Shown in pieces: positions 11,965-23,659 of a stretch of DNA of 64,000 nucleotides (its first letter is position 1; every line of letters starts with the position of its first letter). The notes under the pieces are model-generated. The model saw only the letters and a program-made list of their open reading frames with translations. It ran no database searches and had not been told where the DNA came from. The stretch comes from Chionoecetes opilio (Eukaryota; Arthropoda; Malacostraca; Decapoda; Majidae): the NCBI GenBank assembly GCA_016584305.1, contig JACEEZ010022995.1:1-64000 (forward strand), written 5' to 3'. The translations under genes and the position numbers were made by a program.

Positions 11965-14295
11965 ACTCCTTGAAATTCCCTAAATGTGGAATATGTATAT
12001 CATTTTTTCCCTAAAAATTATAAAGAAAAATGCCTTTTAGGCAGGAGGGGGCCTTTTTTGCCCCTTAAAAATAATCGTCCAGACCCTTTTATCATTCCTG
12101 ATTTTATGTATTTTGGAAAATATAGCCATTATCGAGTGTATCAACAGTATGTTGTCACTTTTTGTATCCAGTCAGCCCCTTTTTTTTAAAAATCTCCAAA
12201 CAAAAACGTAAATTCCCAGAGCTTCGAAAAGCGCTGGCAACTGGGAGGAAATGCGCCCACGGCCGGTGACTCACTGTAGGTGGTCTCCTTTCCCGCGCTA
12301 ATCCAAAAGCAGTAAAAAAAAGAGATAAATGTAGTACTTGAAGAATTTGGGGTGTTTCTGATTTTTTTTTTTTTGCGATTGGTTATCAAGCATCCTTTAT
12401 GGGGGCAGCAAGAAAGTTGCCTTTCCCAAAAAAGTTTGCACACGTACAGACCAATAGGCGAGAAATGTGTAAAAAATGTTTTGGGGGGTCGGACGGATTT
12501 GGTGCTTTGGGGGGAAGGGAGGGAAACGGGGGTGGATGTTGGTGGTGGGGGAAGGGGATGGGTGTTCGGGGGGGGGGAAAGGGGATGGGGGTTTTTGGGG
12601 GGAAGGGGGTGGGGTTTTTGTGGTGGGGGGGGAAGTGGGTGGGTTTGTGTAAAAGCCCGGAATTTGGAAAAAGACGGAGGAAAATTCCTATATACAATTC
12701 CGGGTTATGTCTGTAAGAAGGAAAAAGGGTTTTAATCTCCCTATGTTGTTTTTTGGGGGCAAGTTGTCCCCCCTAGACCCAGCTAGGGAGGAACAGGGTT
12801 TTTTATTAACTAAGGTCCATCAAAATTTTTTGTTTGCGTAAATTTACTTTCTATCATTTTTCTTTTTATCTCCCACTTCTATCCCCCCCCCCTTCCCCCA
12901 TCCCTCCCCCATCATCAGGATACGAATCCAAATGGGGGACATTTTTTTCCGTCATCGGATAACTATTGATTCAAAACTTTTTATCCTCCCTTACCCCCCT
13001 GGCAGGTCAGGAACACTCTTTGATTTAAGTCCTTCAAGAAAAACACAATAGTGACAAAACACGTTTTTAAAAGGGTGGGTTGTCGAGTTAGTTCTAAATT
13101 AAAAGTCGACCAAATTTAAATTTTTGACTCCGTACCCTCGTCTCTCTAAAAAAACGCGTTCTGGGGGGTTGACCGAAAGGAAATACTTTTCCCCGGATAT
13201 TAGAATAAAAATATTAAATTTTCTATATCAAAGTAAAAGAAAGCATTTTTAGGCAGCCATTTCAATGTATACGAGTTTTTATTAGTTAATTAGAGTCATT
13301 CGAGGTCTGATAATCCCTTCAGGGGGGGCCGGTCCTAAGGATCCCAAAAATTTCCTTTTTTTCCCCCCCTTTTCCCAACCTCGGTTTTTCCTACCACGAG
13401 GGAGCCAAGTCTTCACTCACTTCACTCAAGGTAAAAAAAACCTCATAAACTTGCTCTTTTTTTTCCCCCCCCCCCCCCTTTCCCTTGTAAATATTCTTCT
13501 ATATGCCCCAAAATAGGGACATTTTTTTAGTTTCATTAAGATAGGAGAAAACCTGCCCCGTCCTTTATAAAGGGTTTTTAATGGAGTCTTCACTCACTTC
13601 ACTCAAGTGAGTTTCCCTCACTTCCCCCAGGGGTTTCCCACGGATGTCCCTCGGAGAAAAAAACCAGTCAAATGGTTTAGTGAAAGCGAACAAAATTATT
13701 ACTCTTCATTCCCCCCCCCCCCCCCTTTATTCTCCATTAGCCTACAAGGTTTTAGCGGCATGTTTATCGTAATGGTAATTCTAAGAATGGATTCATGAGG
13801 GGGTTTGCTCTGGAGAGTTGCCTGTGGGCGGGTTAGAGTTTATATAGGTTAAAATCTAAACAAGAGAAAATAAAATTTTTGATGAATAAAAAAGGGTGAT
13901 GTTTAAAAAATAGTTTTTTGTGTTATTTTTGAAACCCCCCGGTGATTTTTCCCTTTTATGGAAATACTTCCCCAATCTCCAAAAAAGTTTTCAGCCTCAC
14001 TCGGTGTAAAACTAAATACCCCCCCCGACTACCAAAAATTCTCATATATTAAAACGTGCTCGGGATAAAAAAACCTAGAACTACTCGCCTGGTGGGGCAC
14101 AATCCCCTTACTAACCTTTAATTAAATTTCCCCTTTCAGTAAACTCCGCAGGAGAAGGTTCGTTTATAATTCAATAGTGAAGTCATAGACAATTTCAACT
14201 CTCATTCAGTTGGACGAGGAGATTTATTAGTCAAGAAAATATTCTAAAAAATTAATGTCATTTAAACCCAAAGGGGTCAGAAAAACAAAAACCCG
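11965..14295. other. No gene; G-rich patch and a short direct repeat
   Basis: A G-rich array of GGGGGAAGGGGATGGG type at about 12,520-12,660 resembles a degraded version of the minisatellite at 14,296-14,780. The motif TCTTCACTCACTTCACTCAA occurs twice, at about 13,410 and 13,587. Otherwise the stretch holds AT-rich smeared sequence without motifs. Confidence 0.5.
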
Positions 14296-14780
14296 GCACC
14301 CCAGTTGGGGTGGGGGGAAGGGATGGGTTTGGTGGTGGGGGAAGGGGGTGGGTGTTAGTTGGTGGGGGATAGTGGGTGGATGTTGGTGGTGGGGGAAGTG
14401 GGTGGGTGTTGGTGGTGGGGGAATTGGAGGTGGGTGTTAGTGTGGGGAAGTGGTGTATGGATGTTGGGGTTCGGGATTGGGATGGATGTTTGTGGAGGGG
14501 GGAAGGGATGGGTGTTGGTGTGGGGGATGGGATGGTGCATATGGCATGTTGGTGGGTGAGGGTAGGGATGGGTGCTCAGGTGATGGGGGAAGTGGGGGTG
14601 GGGTGTTGGTGGTGGAAAGGAGAATGGTTGTTGTGGTGTTGGAAACGGGGGTGGATGTTGGGGGGGAAGGGGATGGTGTTGGTGGTGTGGAAAAACGGGT
14701 GGATGTGTTGGGGGAAGGGATGGGTGTTGGAAGTGGGGATGTGGGTGGTAACCAGGGGTGTGGTGTTGGGGAGGAAAGTA
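14296..14780. repeat. G-rich minisatellite (GGTGTTGGTGGTGGGGGAAG type)
   Basis: Nearly 500 bp of imperfect units of about 24-30 bp built on GGGTGTTGGTGGTGGGGGAAG. Runs of three to five G at short spacing give it G-quadruplex potential on the plus strand. Gly/Val/Trp-rich open frames across it are translations of the repeat. Confidence 0.8.
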
Positions 14781-15899
14781 GAGTAATAATAGCAGATCTT
14801 GAAGGACTCCAGCACCCCCGCCCCTCTCTCTCTCGTGAACACCTACTCTGACGTCATCAATAATATTCGCGGCCTGTTTGAAGGTATGAATACTTTTTTT
14901 CGCACGGCTTTTTACAAAGTCGTTGTTTTACGGAATAAGCTTGGAAATGATTTATTGTTTGTGGATTAGGTGTTTTGATGGAACATTCAAGATATTTTGC
15001 AGAGAAAAAATGGGTGTGGACGGTTAGCTTTTAAAGGATGTCAATCACACCCCTCATCCCTGCTCTCAGCCTCCTGCTCACGAACAAGCATTGACATCTG
15101 GGGGATGTTTGTGAATGCATTTCATCTTGGCTAATTCTATTGTCTTTCTGGGTCATGGTGAATTTCTTAACCAATCATGATTCATTGTTTCATATCGCCC
15201 TGATTTGAAGAAAGAGGGCAGTCTGTTTTAACCCATTTGAGATGGCTTGTGAGGGGTGCAGCTATATGGTTGCAGTTATTCTTCAAAAGGAAGCTGACTT
15301 TAGAATACTTTTAACTCTAGCCATGATGTGGCTCCCCTTGCATAAGTCGTCCCTATGGTGGTTTTAAGCAATCCCTTCAGGAATTTCATTGTTTCCAACA
15401 GGCAATTTCAGAATATTGAGTTAGGGGGCTTGATGTGAGTTGTTTTAGGTTAGGTTAAGTTCAATTTAGTAGAAATGCATGCTTCACCACTAGTGTGGGA
15501 ATTTATGTCACATACATATATTTATATGAGGTCTTAACCTAATCAATAACCCGATATTCTATCTCATCCCGACACAATCCCCAGCTAATCACCTACTAGG
15601 GAATACTCTATCGTGAGTAGTAGGTTTGAATTACATAGGCTTGATTAATACTGCCTGTTCCGTGATCGAAGTGGTGCAGCACCGTGATCTAGACCGCCCG
15701 GAAAGGACTGAAGGGGCGGAGGCTGAGGCGATGTGCTGGGCGTCAAGTGGTTCTATCAAAACCATCACGGCGCGGTGTTTATAGGCACTGATACGTCTCG
15801 GAAGCTATTCAGGGGCTTAATAGACTCGGCACTGAATATTTGCTATGGTCGCTAAGACAAGTTCCTATTGTTTAGCGACTATATGTAAAAATGAACGTA
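14781..15899. other. Non-coding, cleaner sequence, no feature seen
   Basis: Sequence quality is normal here. A short TTAGGTTAGG-like run lies near 15,445-15,465. I see no terminal repeats, tRNA-like sequence or protein motif. Confidence 0.5.
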
Positions 15900-17823
15900 C
15901 AGGGAGGTCCCGAAGATACGAGCAGTTAGGTTCCACCTGCATACTCGTAAAGTGAAATCTCTTATAATGAAACACATAAGCTAATGGTATAAATATAGGT
16001 TTAGTTCAGGACCCCATCAATTTAAAAAAAAAAAAAAAAAAGACATGTTTTTCAAGCTAAAATAAACTATAGCCAAACACGACAAACACTCAGCGTCTAT
16101 ATGACCCGACACTGTACTGCCTATCTGTAGAAAAAGCATTCTGGTAGAGAAAATAGCACACTAAAATAACATAACTGCACATTAATTAAACATAAAACAT
16201 GCATAACACTCACAAGTGGTAATGTTGTGTGGGGAGACAGGAAGCTGGCACGTAGCCAGCTGAGAGTCCCTGTTTTCTCTCTCGAGGCTCGAGAGAAAAC
16301 AGGGGTGACTGCGTTTGCAGGGATGACTGGGTTAGAGTTCTTCCTCCTCCCCTTGATCACTTGGAGCCCCTTCACACATTCCATAATCGAACCACGAAAG
16401 CGCCAACAATGCAGTGCGCAGCGCCGTCATGGTCCTGGTTATGGGTCCATCGTGACGATCTGACTCGTGACGCGCTCGGCCGAGGCCACGAAAAGTTAGT
16501 GCGTGCATTAAAAAATCGGGAAGCTCCCCGATTTTCGTACCCAACGCAGCGGTATCGTAAGTCTATCGTGACGCTATCGTTATCTATGTAGCAGCTTCGT
16601 GACACTACATGATCGTCGTATGTTATCGTGACGATAAGAAATCGTTACGCGCTCCTTCATCCCTGCCTTCCCCCCTTTTTTGCACCCCCTTCCGCCTTCC
16701 CCCCCTTTCTCATTCACCTCCACCCACCCCCGACTCCACTCCCCAACTCCCCCACCACGTGATAACATCCCCCCTCGACTACCTTCCCCTACCCCCACCA
16801 CATGTGACACTCCCCCTCGACTACCTTCCCCCTACTCCCACCACCACGTGATGACACTCCCCCCGTGACTCCCTACCCACTACTCCCATCAGCACGTGGT
16901 AACACCCCCACCAACACCACGCCTTCTCCACCCCCCCCCCCCCGTTTCCCACCAACACAAACCCCCTTCTTTATTACAACCCCCTCCCCCGTTTCCCCCC
17001 ATTCCCTATCACCAACACAACCCTGTTTCTCCCACTTTCATCTCTATAGTCCCCCTTCCTTCTCCATCACCATGGCAACCCCCACCCACGTGTGGGGCTA
17101 GCTCTTGACGCTATCGTGGTACATTCATGGCAACGTCATGGCACTGTCGTGGTTATCGTAGCTCTATCGTGACGACAAAATGATCGTTTATTTTCCTTGC
17201 GTGACATAGTCTTACAGCTGTTATGACTCCATCGTGACCATCTTATGACCGTCATGACACATACGTACAGGCAGCGTGACATTGTTGTGAGGCTATCGTG
17301 GTCTGCGTTTTTCGTGGTTAAATTTCACGATAGCGTCAATAATCAAATTGGTGGCGCTATCGTGGCTCGATTATGGAATGTGTGAAGAGAGCGTTGGGGA
17401 AGAGGAAAGATCCTCTGTGCTGCCGCGTGATACAATAGACTCGAGAGGGTAGAGTAGGTAAGGGACAAGGGAGGGGTGCGCAGACCTCTTCCACTGCCCA
17501 CAAACTCAACTTTGCGCATCTGAATCATTGTACATCGTCCAGAGATGTGAATTTTTGTAGGCCACATTGTCGTACCAAGCCACCAGAATTATCATATTTT
17601 CAGATTGATTGTGAATTATCATACAACCTTAGGTAAAACCATGTAGTCAGTAAGTGACTTCATAATTTTAGTAAATAACTTTTAATTTACTTTAGTAAAT
17701 AACTTGGTAATTTTACCCACCCCTGTTTGAATGTCGTAGCATTGGATTTTGGATCTCGTATATTGAAAATAAACCCTAATTTACACTTCTCGTATATCAA
17801 ATGCTCGTATAACGGGACCTCTG
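15900..17823 (+). mobile_element. Pogo/Tigger-like nonautonomous element, copy 2
   Basis: The element begins CAGGGAGGTCCCGAAGATAC after TA (15,898-15,899) and ends TAACGGGACCTCTG before TA (17,824-17,825). Two C are missing from the right end relative to the copy at 48,554. The first 180 bp and last 270 bp match that copy, including a right subterminal block with GTAGGCCACATTGTCG. The central 1.4 kb (about 16,230-17,540) is unrelated to it. No transposase is encoded. Confidence 0.75.
16370..17387. repeat. Inner inverted repeat with C-rich minisatellite
   Basis: The 35-bp sequence at 16,370-16,404, beginning CTTCACACATTCCATAATCG, recurs inverted at 17,353-17,387 with 33 of 35 positions matching. 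Between them lie repeated ATCGTGACG words and, at 16,660-17,060, a C-rich array with CACGTG cores and units of about 45-50 bp. A perfect short palindrome around CTCGAGGCTCGAG sits just outside, at 16,275-16,303. This looks like a separate element nested in the pogo-like one, with borders uncertain. Confidence 0.6.
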
Positions 17824-17835
17824 TATGTAGGGACC

Positions 17836-18093
17836 TAATAAATCTACCTACCTTAGTATCTCGCGCAAATCTGTTGATATCACTACTAATCCCACTATCC
17901 AGTCGTTGATGTAATAAAAATATTAATGGACCCAAAACAGACCCTTGTGTATCCCACTCGTTACCCGCCCCCATTCAGAATTTATGACACTCGATGGAGT
18001 TTTGACCCTTTTGTTGCCTTTTACTTAGCCAAGATCTATCCAACGAAGAACCTGGCCCATCTATTTCCATAGCCTTAACCTTATTTAAGGGGA
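17836..18093 (-). pseudogene. CR1 LINE polymerase fragment
   Basis: The reverse strand reads QGSVLGPLIFL then LDSGISSDINRFARDTKVGR, matching the CR1 polymerase at about 30,650-30,780. The catalytic FADD is FARD here, so it would be dead even if intact. Both ends are cut, and the fragment starts only 12 bp after the pogo-like element. Confidence 0.8.
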
Positions 18094-18242
18094 CCGCCCC
18101 CTAAATCTGTTTACTGATGGATCCTGCTGTGTGTTTTATGAGTAGTTAGGGCTAAGTAGGACTTCAAAACATAAGTTCATTTTAGAATCTGGTGCTCGCG
18201 TAGTATGTGTTGCAAAGTTAAAAAAAATGTAAAAAAGAGGAA
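18094..18242. other. Unassigned spacer
   Basis: A short stretch between the CR1 fragment and the unnamed repeat. No feature is seen. Confidence 0.4.
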
Positions 18243-19041
18243 AATTGGCTGATTTAAATTGCTTTCAACTCGTAAGATTATTGTGGATGTACTTTTATTT
18301 TATAACCATTTACTCTTCTACTTGATGACGAAAAATTATATATAGTGTTTTTTTTCGTGTTATCTATCNNNNNNNNNNNNNNNNNNNNNNNNNNNNNNNN
18401 NNNNNNNNNNNNNNNNNNNNNNNNNNNNNNNNNNNNNNNNNNNNNNNNNNNNNNNNNNNNNNNNNNNNNNNNNNNNNNNNNNNNNNNNNNNNNNNNNNNN
18501 NNNNNNNNNNNNNNNNNNNNNNNNNNNNNNNNNNNNNNNNNNNNNNNNNNNNNNNNNNNNNNNNNNNNNNNNNNNNNNNNNNNNNNNNNNNNNNNNNNNN
18601 NNNNNNNNNNNNNNNNNNNNNNNNNNNNNNNNNNNNNNNNNNNNNNNNNNNNNNNNNNNNNNNNNNNNNNNNNNNNNNNNNNNNNNNNNNNNNNNNNNNN
18701 NNNNNNNNNNNNNNNNNNNNNNNNNNNNNNNNNNNNNNNNNNNNNNNNNNNNNNNNNNNNNNNNNNNTTTTTATCACCGAAAAATAAAATTTTGGATAAG
18801 TTGAAAAATTTCCCCAAAAATAGTTTGAAACACTAGTGCCATGTTCCTAATTGCATAACAAACTCCACCATAGTTTTCTTCGTTTGTTATCCAACTATCC
18901 ATTGATACCTCAAATGTAAAGATGGGATAAAAACTGATGAAGGAGTAGGGAATTGTATAAGAATAACTTTCATTTTCAGAAACGGGCCCTAAACATTTTG
19001 TTTTAGTTTGACTAAGTGTTACGTCAGTAAACCCTATAAGG
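18243..19041 (+). repeat. Unnamed 400-bp repeat A, copy 1 (interrupted by N gap)
   Basis: Sequence from AATTGGCTGATTT to CAGTAAACCCTATAAG matches 25,042-25,446 in the same orientation. Without the N run, 126 + 274 bases remain here against 405 in the other copy. I recognise no family. A reverse-strand open frame at 18,774-19,061 has no motif I know and is broken in copy 2. Confidence 0.75.
18369..18767. other. Assembly gap, 399 N
   Basis: A run of 399 undetermined bases. Open frames through it consist of X and mean nothing. Comparison with repeat A copy 2 suggests only about 5-15 bases of the repeat are missing. Confidence 1.
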
Positions 19042-19109
19042 GTTTTGTCTATTGGTTCCATTTTACTTTTGAGGCTATTATGAATGTTTGTAGTAACTCA
19101 TGCACACCT

Positions 19110-19126
19110 GGGGCCAGATCCAGCAA
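19110..19126 (+). repeat. GGGGCCAGATCCAGCAA, left member of an inverted pair
   Basis: This 17-mer occurs inverted at 24,945-24,961. Both are followed inward by GCGTAAGT and ACGCC-rich sequence, which suggests the ends of one element or of two related elements. No clear target duplication is visible. Confidence 0.5.
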
Positions 19127-19486
19127 CAAAGCGTAAGTCAAGCGGCGTAAGTATGGCGTAAATGCTACTCCAGCGCAACCCTCGCCCCCCCCTGCGCCGA
19201 GGCTGTTTGAATAATCTGCCGAAGATGGCCTTACGCCGGGCGTAAGGAGGAGTATCACGGAGTATCTCGACAGAGACAGTTGATTGGCGGGCGAATACAA
19301 TGACGTCATCCTCGATAATAGCGAATCACAGCAGTGATTTATATTATCTACTCAGATCTATCAGCCAATCACAAGGCTGCCCGGAGATAAATAGTGCTTA
19401 CAAACATTACTCAGCTGACTACTCAGCACAGTACTCAGTGAGTACTACTTACTCACAACAAAGCGATGTGTCCTGTATAAAGCGAT

Positions 19487-19745
19487 GAGGAAGGGTCCCT
19501 GATTGACCAGAAATAAAGAATTTGGTGACAATAAAGCACAGACATCCTGATTGACTTTTAAATAAATAATTCAGGGGCAATAATGGGCCAGCCATCCTGA
19601 TTAACCTAACAATTCAGGGACAATAAGGGGCAGACATCATGGTTTACCATATAATCATATAATTCAAGGGCGTTAAGAGGCAGACATTCTGAGTGACCTA
19701 ATCGTATCATTCAGGGATAATGAGATCGGTACCTGGTAACCAACT
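19487..19745. repeat. Degenerate tandem repeat of about 60-65 bp
   Basis: Four or more imperfect units share CCTGATTGACCTAA, ATTCAGGG and CAATAAGGGGCAGACAT. Similar units reappear at 24,290-24,365 beside the palindrome. Confidence 0.6.
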
Positions 19746-19885
19746 CTTTTCTACCGAAATTCTCGTCCCGACACAAACCGGGAACTCTCGCCGACGGTAA
19801 TGGTTAGGTTAGTAGGATAGTAAGGGAAAGATACCGGTAAAAATGGACGAGGACTGCGCGGTCATTTTCTGAGACACTGACTTAA

Positions 19886-22659
19886 GGGAGTGACCATGGT
19901 GAAAATGACTAAATTCATCGTACATTACCAAATTTCATGTTTTGATGCCAAAAGGTGCCAAAGTACGATAACTACACTTCCACAAAGTTTTGTGGCTGTA
20001 TCACGTTTCAATTTTTTTATATATAATAAAATAAATATAATAATTGCAACATCTGGCAACCCTTGATGCGTCAAAAACTATTTTTGAATGGTTACTGTAC
20101 TCAAAATTTTGATAGAATTGATTTTGTTTTGCTGTAATATGGTTCTGGAGGTGTCTGGCATCGTGTCCACGCGCTCATATACACCAAGCCACCCTCTCAC
20201 ACGCTCAGTGCCTTCATAGAGTCCAAGGTGGAAGGACGTTTCTCCCTGCCACCTTCGACCTTGACCCATTGTTTGCCCTTATTGTTGCCCCTACACTTGT
20301 TAAAACATGGGAAGAGTGACGAGATCTAAACTACAGAACATAAAGAACATAAAGAAAGCTGTAGAAGCAAAGAAAAGGAAGCAGGAAGAGAGAGAAAGGG
20401 AGAGGGAGAGGGAGCAGCCTACAGCGTCCACCAGCAACGCACAGCCAGCCACACCTGCCACCCCTTGTACCTCCCACAACACCACTGCTCACCTTTCATC
20501 TGCCAAGAAAAGGAAGTTGGAGGTGGGAAAAACAGCTGCAGACATTGTTCCCATCAATGATGAGAACATCATATTGAAGCAAAGCTACCTACGAGAACTT
20601 TTCACCAACGTTGCGTGCAGCCAATGTTATGGGCAAAGTTTAAAGGTCCAGTTTGTAAACAAATCCTTGGATTTTTAAACTCCACCTGAAATGTGAGGAC
20701 TGCGGGAACGAATGTGGCGACGGCAAGGTTGATGACACCCCAATTACGAACACGTTGGTGTACTCAACCATGGAAGTTGGATTAGGGTTCACTTCCTACA
20801 ACAAACTCATCAGCACATGAGTATGACCCCGTTATATGCCAAGTACCAGGACACGCAGAGGCATATTCTACAGAAGACAGAACAGAAGGCAAAGAGGTGA
20901 TGGAAAAGACCAGGGATGCTGTGAAAAGACACTACACACCAGATCAAGACGGTATTTATAATATAAAGGTCATATACGATGGGAGTTGGCAAAAACGAGG
21001 CCACACGAGTAAACTTGCTGTGGGTGCAGTAGTCGAGGCACACACAGGTTGTGTAATTGATTTCGAAACTGTCAGCAAGTTCTGTGAAAAGTGCACAAAG
21101 AAGGAGAATACCAAAATTAGTAAGAAGGATATGGAAGAGTGGAAGAAAGGACACAAACAAGAATGCCAGAAAAACTACGACGGGAGTTCTGGTGGCATGG
21201 AGACAGCTGCGGCACTGAAGTTGTTTGGGAGAAGCTTGACCTACAACCTACGATACACAGTGTTTATTTCCGACGGTGACAGTTCTGCCTATAACGCTCT
21301 ATGTGCATTGAACAATAATAAAGGCCCCTATAATGGTGTTAGTATAGAAAAAGGGGAGTGCATAAATCATGTTGGGAAAAGATTAGGAACAGCGTTGAGA
21401 AAAGTGAGGGAACAAGTGGTAACCGAGACAAAGACAAAAACAGGAAAAACAAGAAGGTTGAAAGTGATGGGAGGGAAAGGAAAACTGACTGATTTTGTGA
21501 TAGGAAAATTGCAAAAATACTACAGTGCGGCAATCAGACGTCATGTGGGAGGGAGCGTGAAGGACATGAGGAATGACATTTATGCCTCATTCCTTCATTG
21601 CTCATCAAGTGATGAAAACCCTCAACACCAACTGTGCCCCAAGTCTACCGAGAGCTACTGCTTCTACCAAAGTGCCATCGCAAATAAGAAGACTCCCCCA
21701 TCACACAAAACTATGAGAGTACACTTTGTATTGCCGTCAGAAATGCGCCAAAAAGTGTGGGCTGAATATAAGAGGCTAACTACAGACAAATTATTGAAAG
21801 CATGTTTGTTAGGTAAAACGCAAAACCCAAATGAACATTTACACTCTCGTATTTGGAGATTTTGCTCCAAGTACAAAAATGCTAATAAAAACATTCTAGA
21901 CTTTGCAGTGGCACAAGCAGTGCTCGACTACAATGTTGGGTACAGGGAGGGGTTTATGGTGCCCGAGTTTGGGGAACCCTTCACATGGCTGCAGGAGTCT
22001 TACATGAAAAGAATCGACCAAATTCGTGAAAGGAATCGTTTGAAGAACAAAAAAAAGAAACTAGAGGTGAAGGGGACGAATATAAGGCCGGTGCCTTTTA
22101 AAAATGGCCTCGCGAAACTTTAAATCGCCCCTCCTGGAAAGTTTAAGTTTTTGTTCTTTCGGAGCTAAAATCTCCACCATTTTCTATGCTATTTTATTTC
22201 TGTTTGTTTTATTTTGAAGAGAAAAGGTGTGCCATGAATATCCGTATTGCAAAAATAAAATATTGTTAACCATAACTCCTGTATATTTTTTCAAACCTGT
22301 ATTTTGCCGTGTTTTGCCATTTTTTTTACATCTATCAGTAAAAAAATAATTTAAAAAAAAGATAGAAGATAATTGTAAAATCTTCAATACGGAAAGTGTT
22401 GTCCTGACTCAAACCTTTCATTTCCATGCTAGAAGTTGAATGTGTGAGCAATATATTTTTTTTTTTTTTTTTTTTTTGAAAATCGTGAAAATTTTCACTT
22501 TTTCACACATAAAAAAATTCACCACACAAAAACTATAAGACATAAAGACATGAAATTTGGGGGAATGTTAGGTCATTGGATAGGGAAAGTATACACATCT
22601 TCACAGAGAAATTGGTAAGTTAGTTTTTATCGTTACTCTTGAAAATCCGTAGCACTCCC
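19886..22659 (+). mobile_element. TTAA-bounded DNA transposon with Mutator-like-domain transposase
   Basis: The element runs from GGGAGTG to CACTCCC and is flanked on both sides by TTAA (19,882-19,885 and 22,660-22,663). It contains one broken transposase gene and an AATAAA at about 22,254, some 130 bp after the stop. The TTAA target and short GGG/CCC ends fit Kolobok. The sequence ACACTGAC also occurs at both flanks (19,874-19,881 and 22,663-22,670), which would alternatively give an 8-bp Mutator-type duplication. The second TTAA-bounded element with the same protein family (46,436-47,633) favours the first reading. It sits inside the 77-78-bp minisatellite. Confidence 0.7.
20307..22123 (+). 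pseudogene. Transposase, Mutator-like transposase domain family (frameshifted)
   Basis: A DDE-type cut-and-paste transposase. The N-terminal part (20,307 to about 20,675) has a basic start and an NVACSQC segment. Its frame continues as LHLKCEDCGNECGDG only if one T is removed from the run at 20,674-20,678. Two further single-base slips, near 20,815 and 20,890, separate it from the main 408-codon frame at 20,897-22,123. That frame holds YDGSW (Asp27), a CxxC plus HxxxC cluster (Cys62, Cys65, His85, Cys89), the NYDGSSGGMETAAAL block, DGDSSAY (Asp125) and CxxH (Cys154-His157). These are hallmarks of the family annotated as Mutator-like, which also covers Kolobok-type proteins. I cannot place the catalytic Glu. 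Two of the three slips fall in homopolymers, so decay and sequencing error are both possible. Confidence 0.8.
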
Positions 22660-22670
22660 TTAACACTGAC

Positions 22671-23262
22671 AAATTTTTCCTTGGGTAAAATTAGTGCTTT
22701 TGATAAAAATGGACGAGGACTGCGTGGTCATTTTCTGAGATACTGACTAGTTTTTCCTTCGGTAAAATTAGTGCTTTTGCTAAAAATAGACGAAGACTGT
22801 GCGGTTATTTTCTGAGACACTGACTAATTTTTCCTTGGGTAAAATTAGTGCTTTTGATCAAAATGGACAAGGACTGCGCGGTCATTTTCTGAGACACTGA
22901 CTTATTTTTCCTTGGGTAAAATTAGTACTTTTGATCAAAATGGACGAGGACTGCGCGGTCATTTTCTGAGACGCTGACTAGATTTTCCTTGCCTAAAATT
23001 AGTGCTTTTGGTAAAAATGGACGAGGACTGCGCGGTCAATTTTTGGAACACTGACTATTTTTTCCTTGGGTAAAATTGGTGCTTTTGGTAAAAATGGGCG
23101 ACGACTACGCAGTCATTTTCTAAGACACTTGACTTTTTTTGCCTTGCCTAAAATTTGTGCTTTTTGGTACAAATGGACGAGGACTGCACGGCCATTTTCT
23201 GAGACACTGACTTTTTTTGCCTTGCCTAAAATTAAGTGTTTTTGCAGATGGATAGAACCAAA
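22671..23262. repeat. 77-78-bp minisatellite, about 7.5 units
   Basis: Units start at about 22,672, 22,750, 22,827, 22,904, 22,982, 23,059, 23,138 and 23,216 (partial). The core words are TTTTTCCTTGGGTAAAATTA, ATGGACGAGGACTGCGCGG and TTTTCTGAGACACTGACT. A partial unit lies left of the transposon at 19,846-19,881, so the transposon sits within the array. Related sequence occurs at 33,936-34,170. Confidence 0.9.
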
Positions 23263-23659
23263 TCTAACCTCCTAACGTGAGGGCTCCGCCTCCCTTGACC
23301 CCCCGGCGAGATTATGAACCTAACCTAACCTATATGGTTGGGGGGCCTATATGGATGGGGAGGTTGTGTCTGTATGAGTATGTTTTAGACAACTATATCA
23401 TTTCTACAATATGTATATAAGTTTTAAAGGTTACGCAGAAGTGCATTAATACTGTACAGTATACTAAACAAAAAGTAATATAGAAAACGTATGTGGTAAC
23501 GGCGGTAGCGACTGCGCAGTTCTCGTCCATTATAACTGAAGCACCAACCAAGAAGCCAAGTTTTTCGCTTGTCCCAAAACAATTTAAAACTACACTTTAA
23601 TACAATACATGGACATTGGTTACGTAACATGCCAAAACCCCAGACATGCCCTTATATGA

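Larger units (their letters stand above)
1400..14295. other. Low-fidelity, homopolymer-smeared assembly region
   Basis: Mononucleotide runs of 4-10 bases dominate. Recognisable repeats here differ from clean copies elsewhere in the window in a consistent way: an odd base inside an A, G or C stretch is replaced by its neighbour. The best comparison is the pogo-like element at 3,688-4,496 against 48,554-50,007. Islands at about 10,660-10,900 and 11,560-11,990 look cleaner. The likely cause is an uncorrected long-read consensus, so reading frames here should not be trusted. Confidence 0.75.

Noticed and set aside
18278..18836. Long frames on both strands across the N run
   Set aside because: They consist of undetermined bases and are open only because N cannot form a stop.
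18774..19061. A 95-codon reverse-strand frame in repeat A
   Set aside because: It looks protein-like, but the second copy of the repeat has stops in the same frame and no family is recognisable.
19874..22670. ACACTGAC as an 8-bp target duplication of the transposon at 19,886-22,659
   Set aside because: It is not excluded, but the flanking minisatellite itself repeats this word. TTAA is shared with a second element of the same protein family, so TTAA is the preferred reading.
22671..23262. A CRISPR array
   Set aside because: The units are contiguous, 77-78 bp, without unique spacers, in a eukaryotic TE setting.
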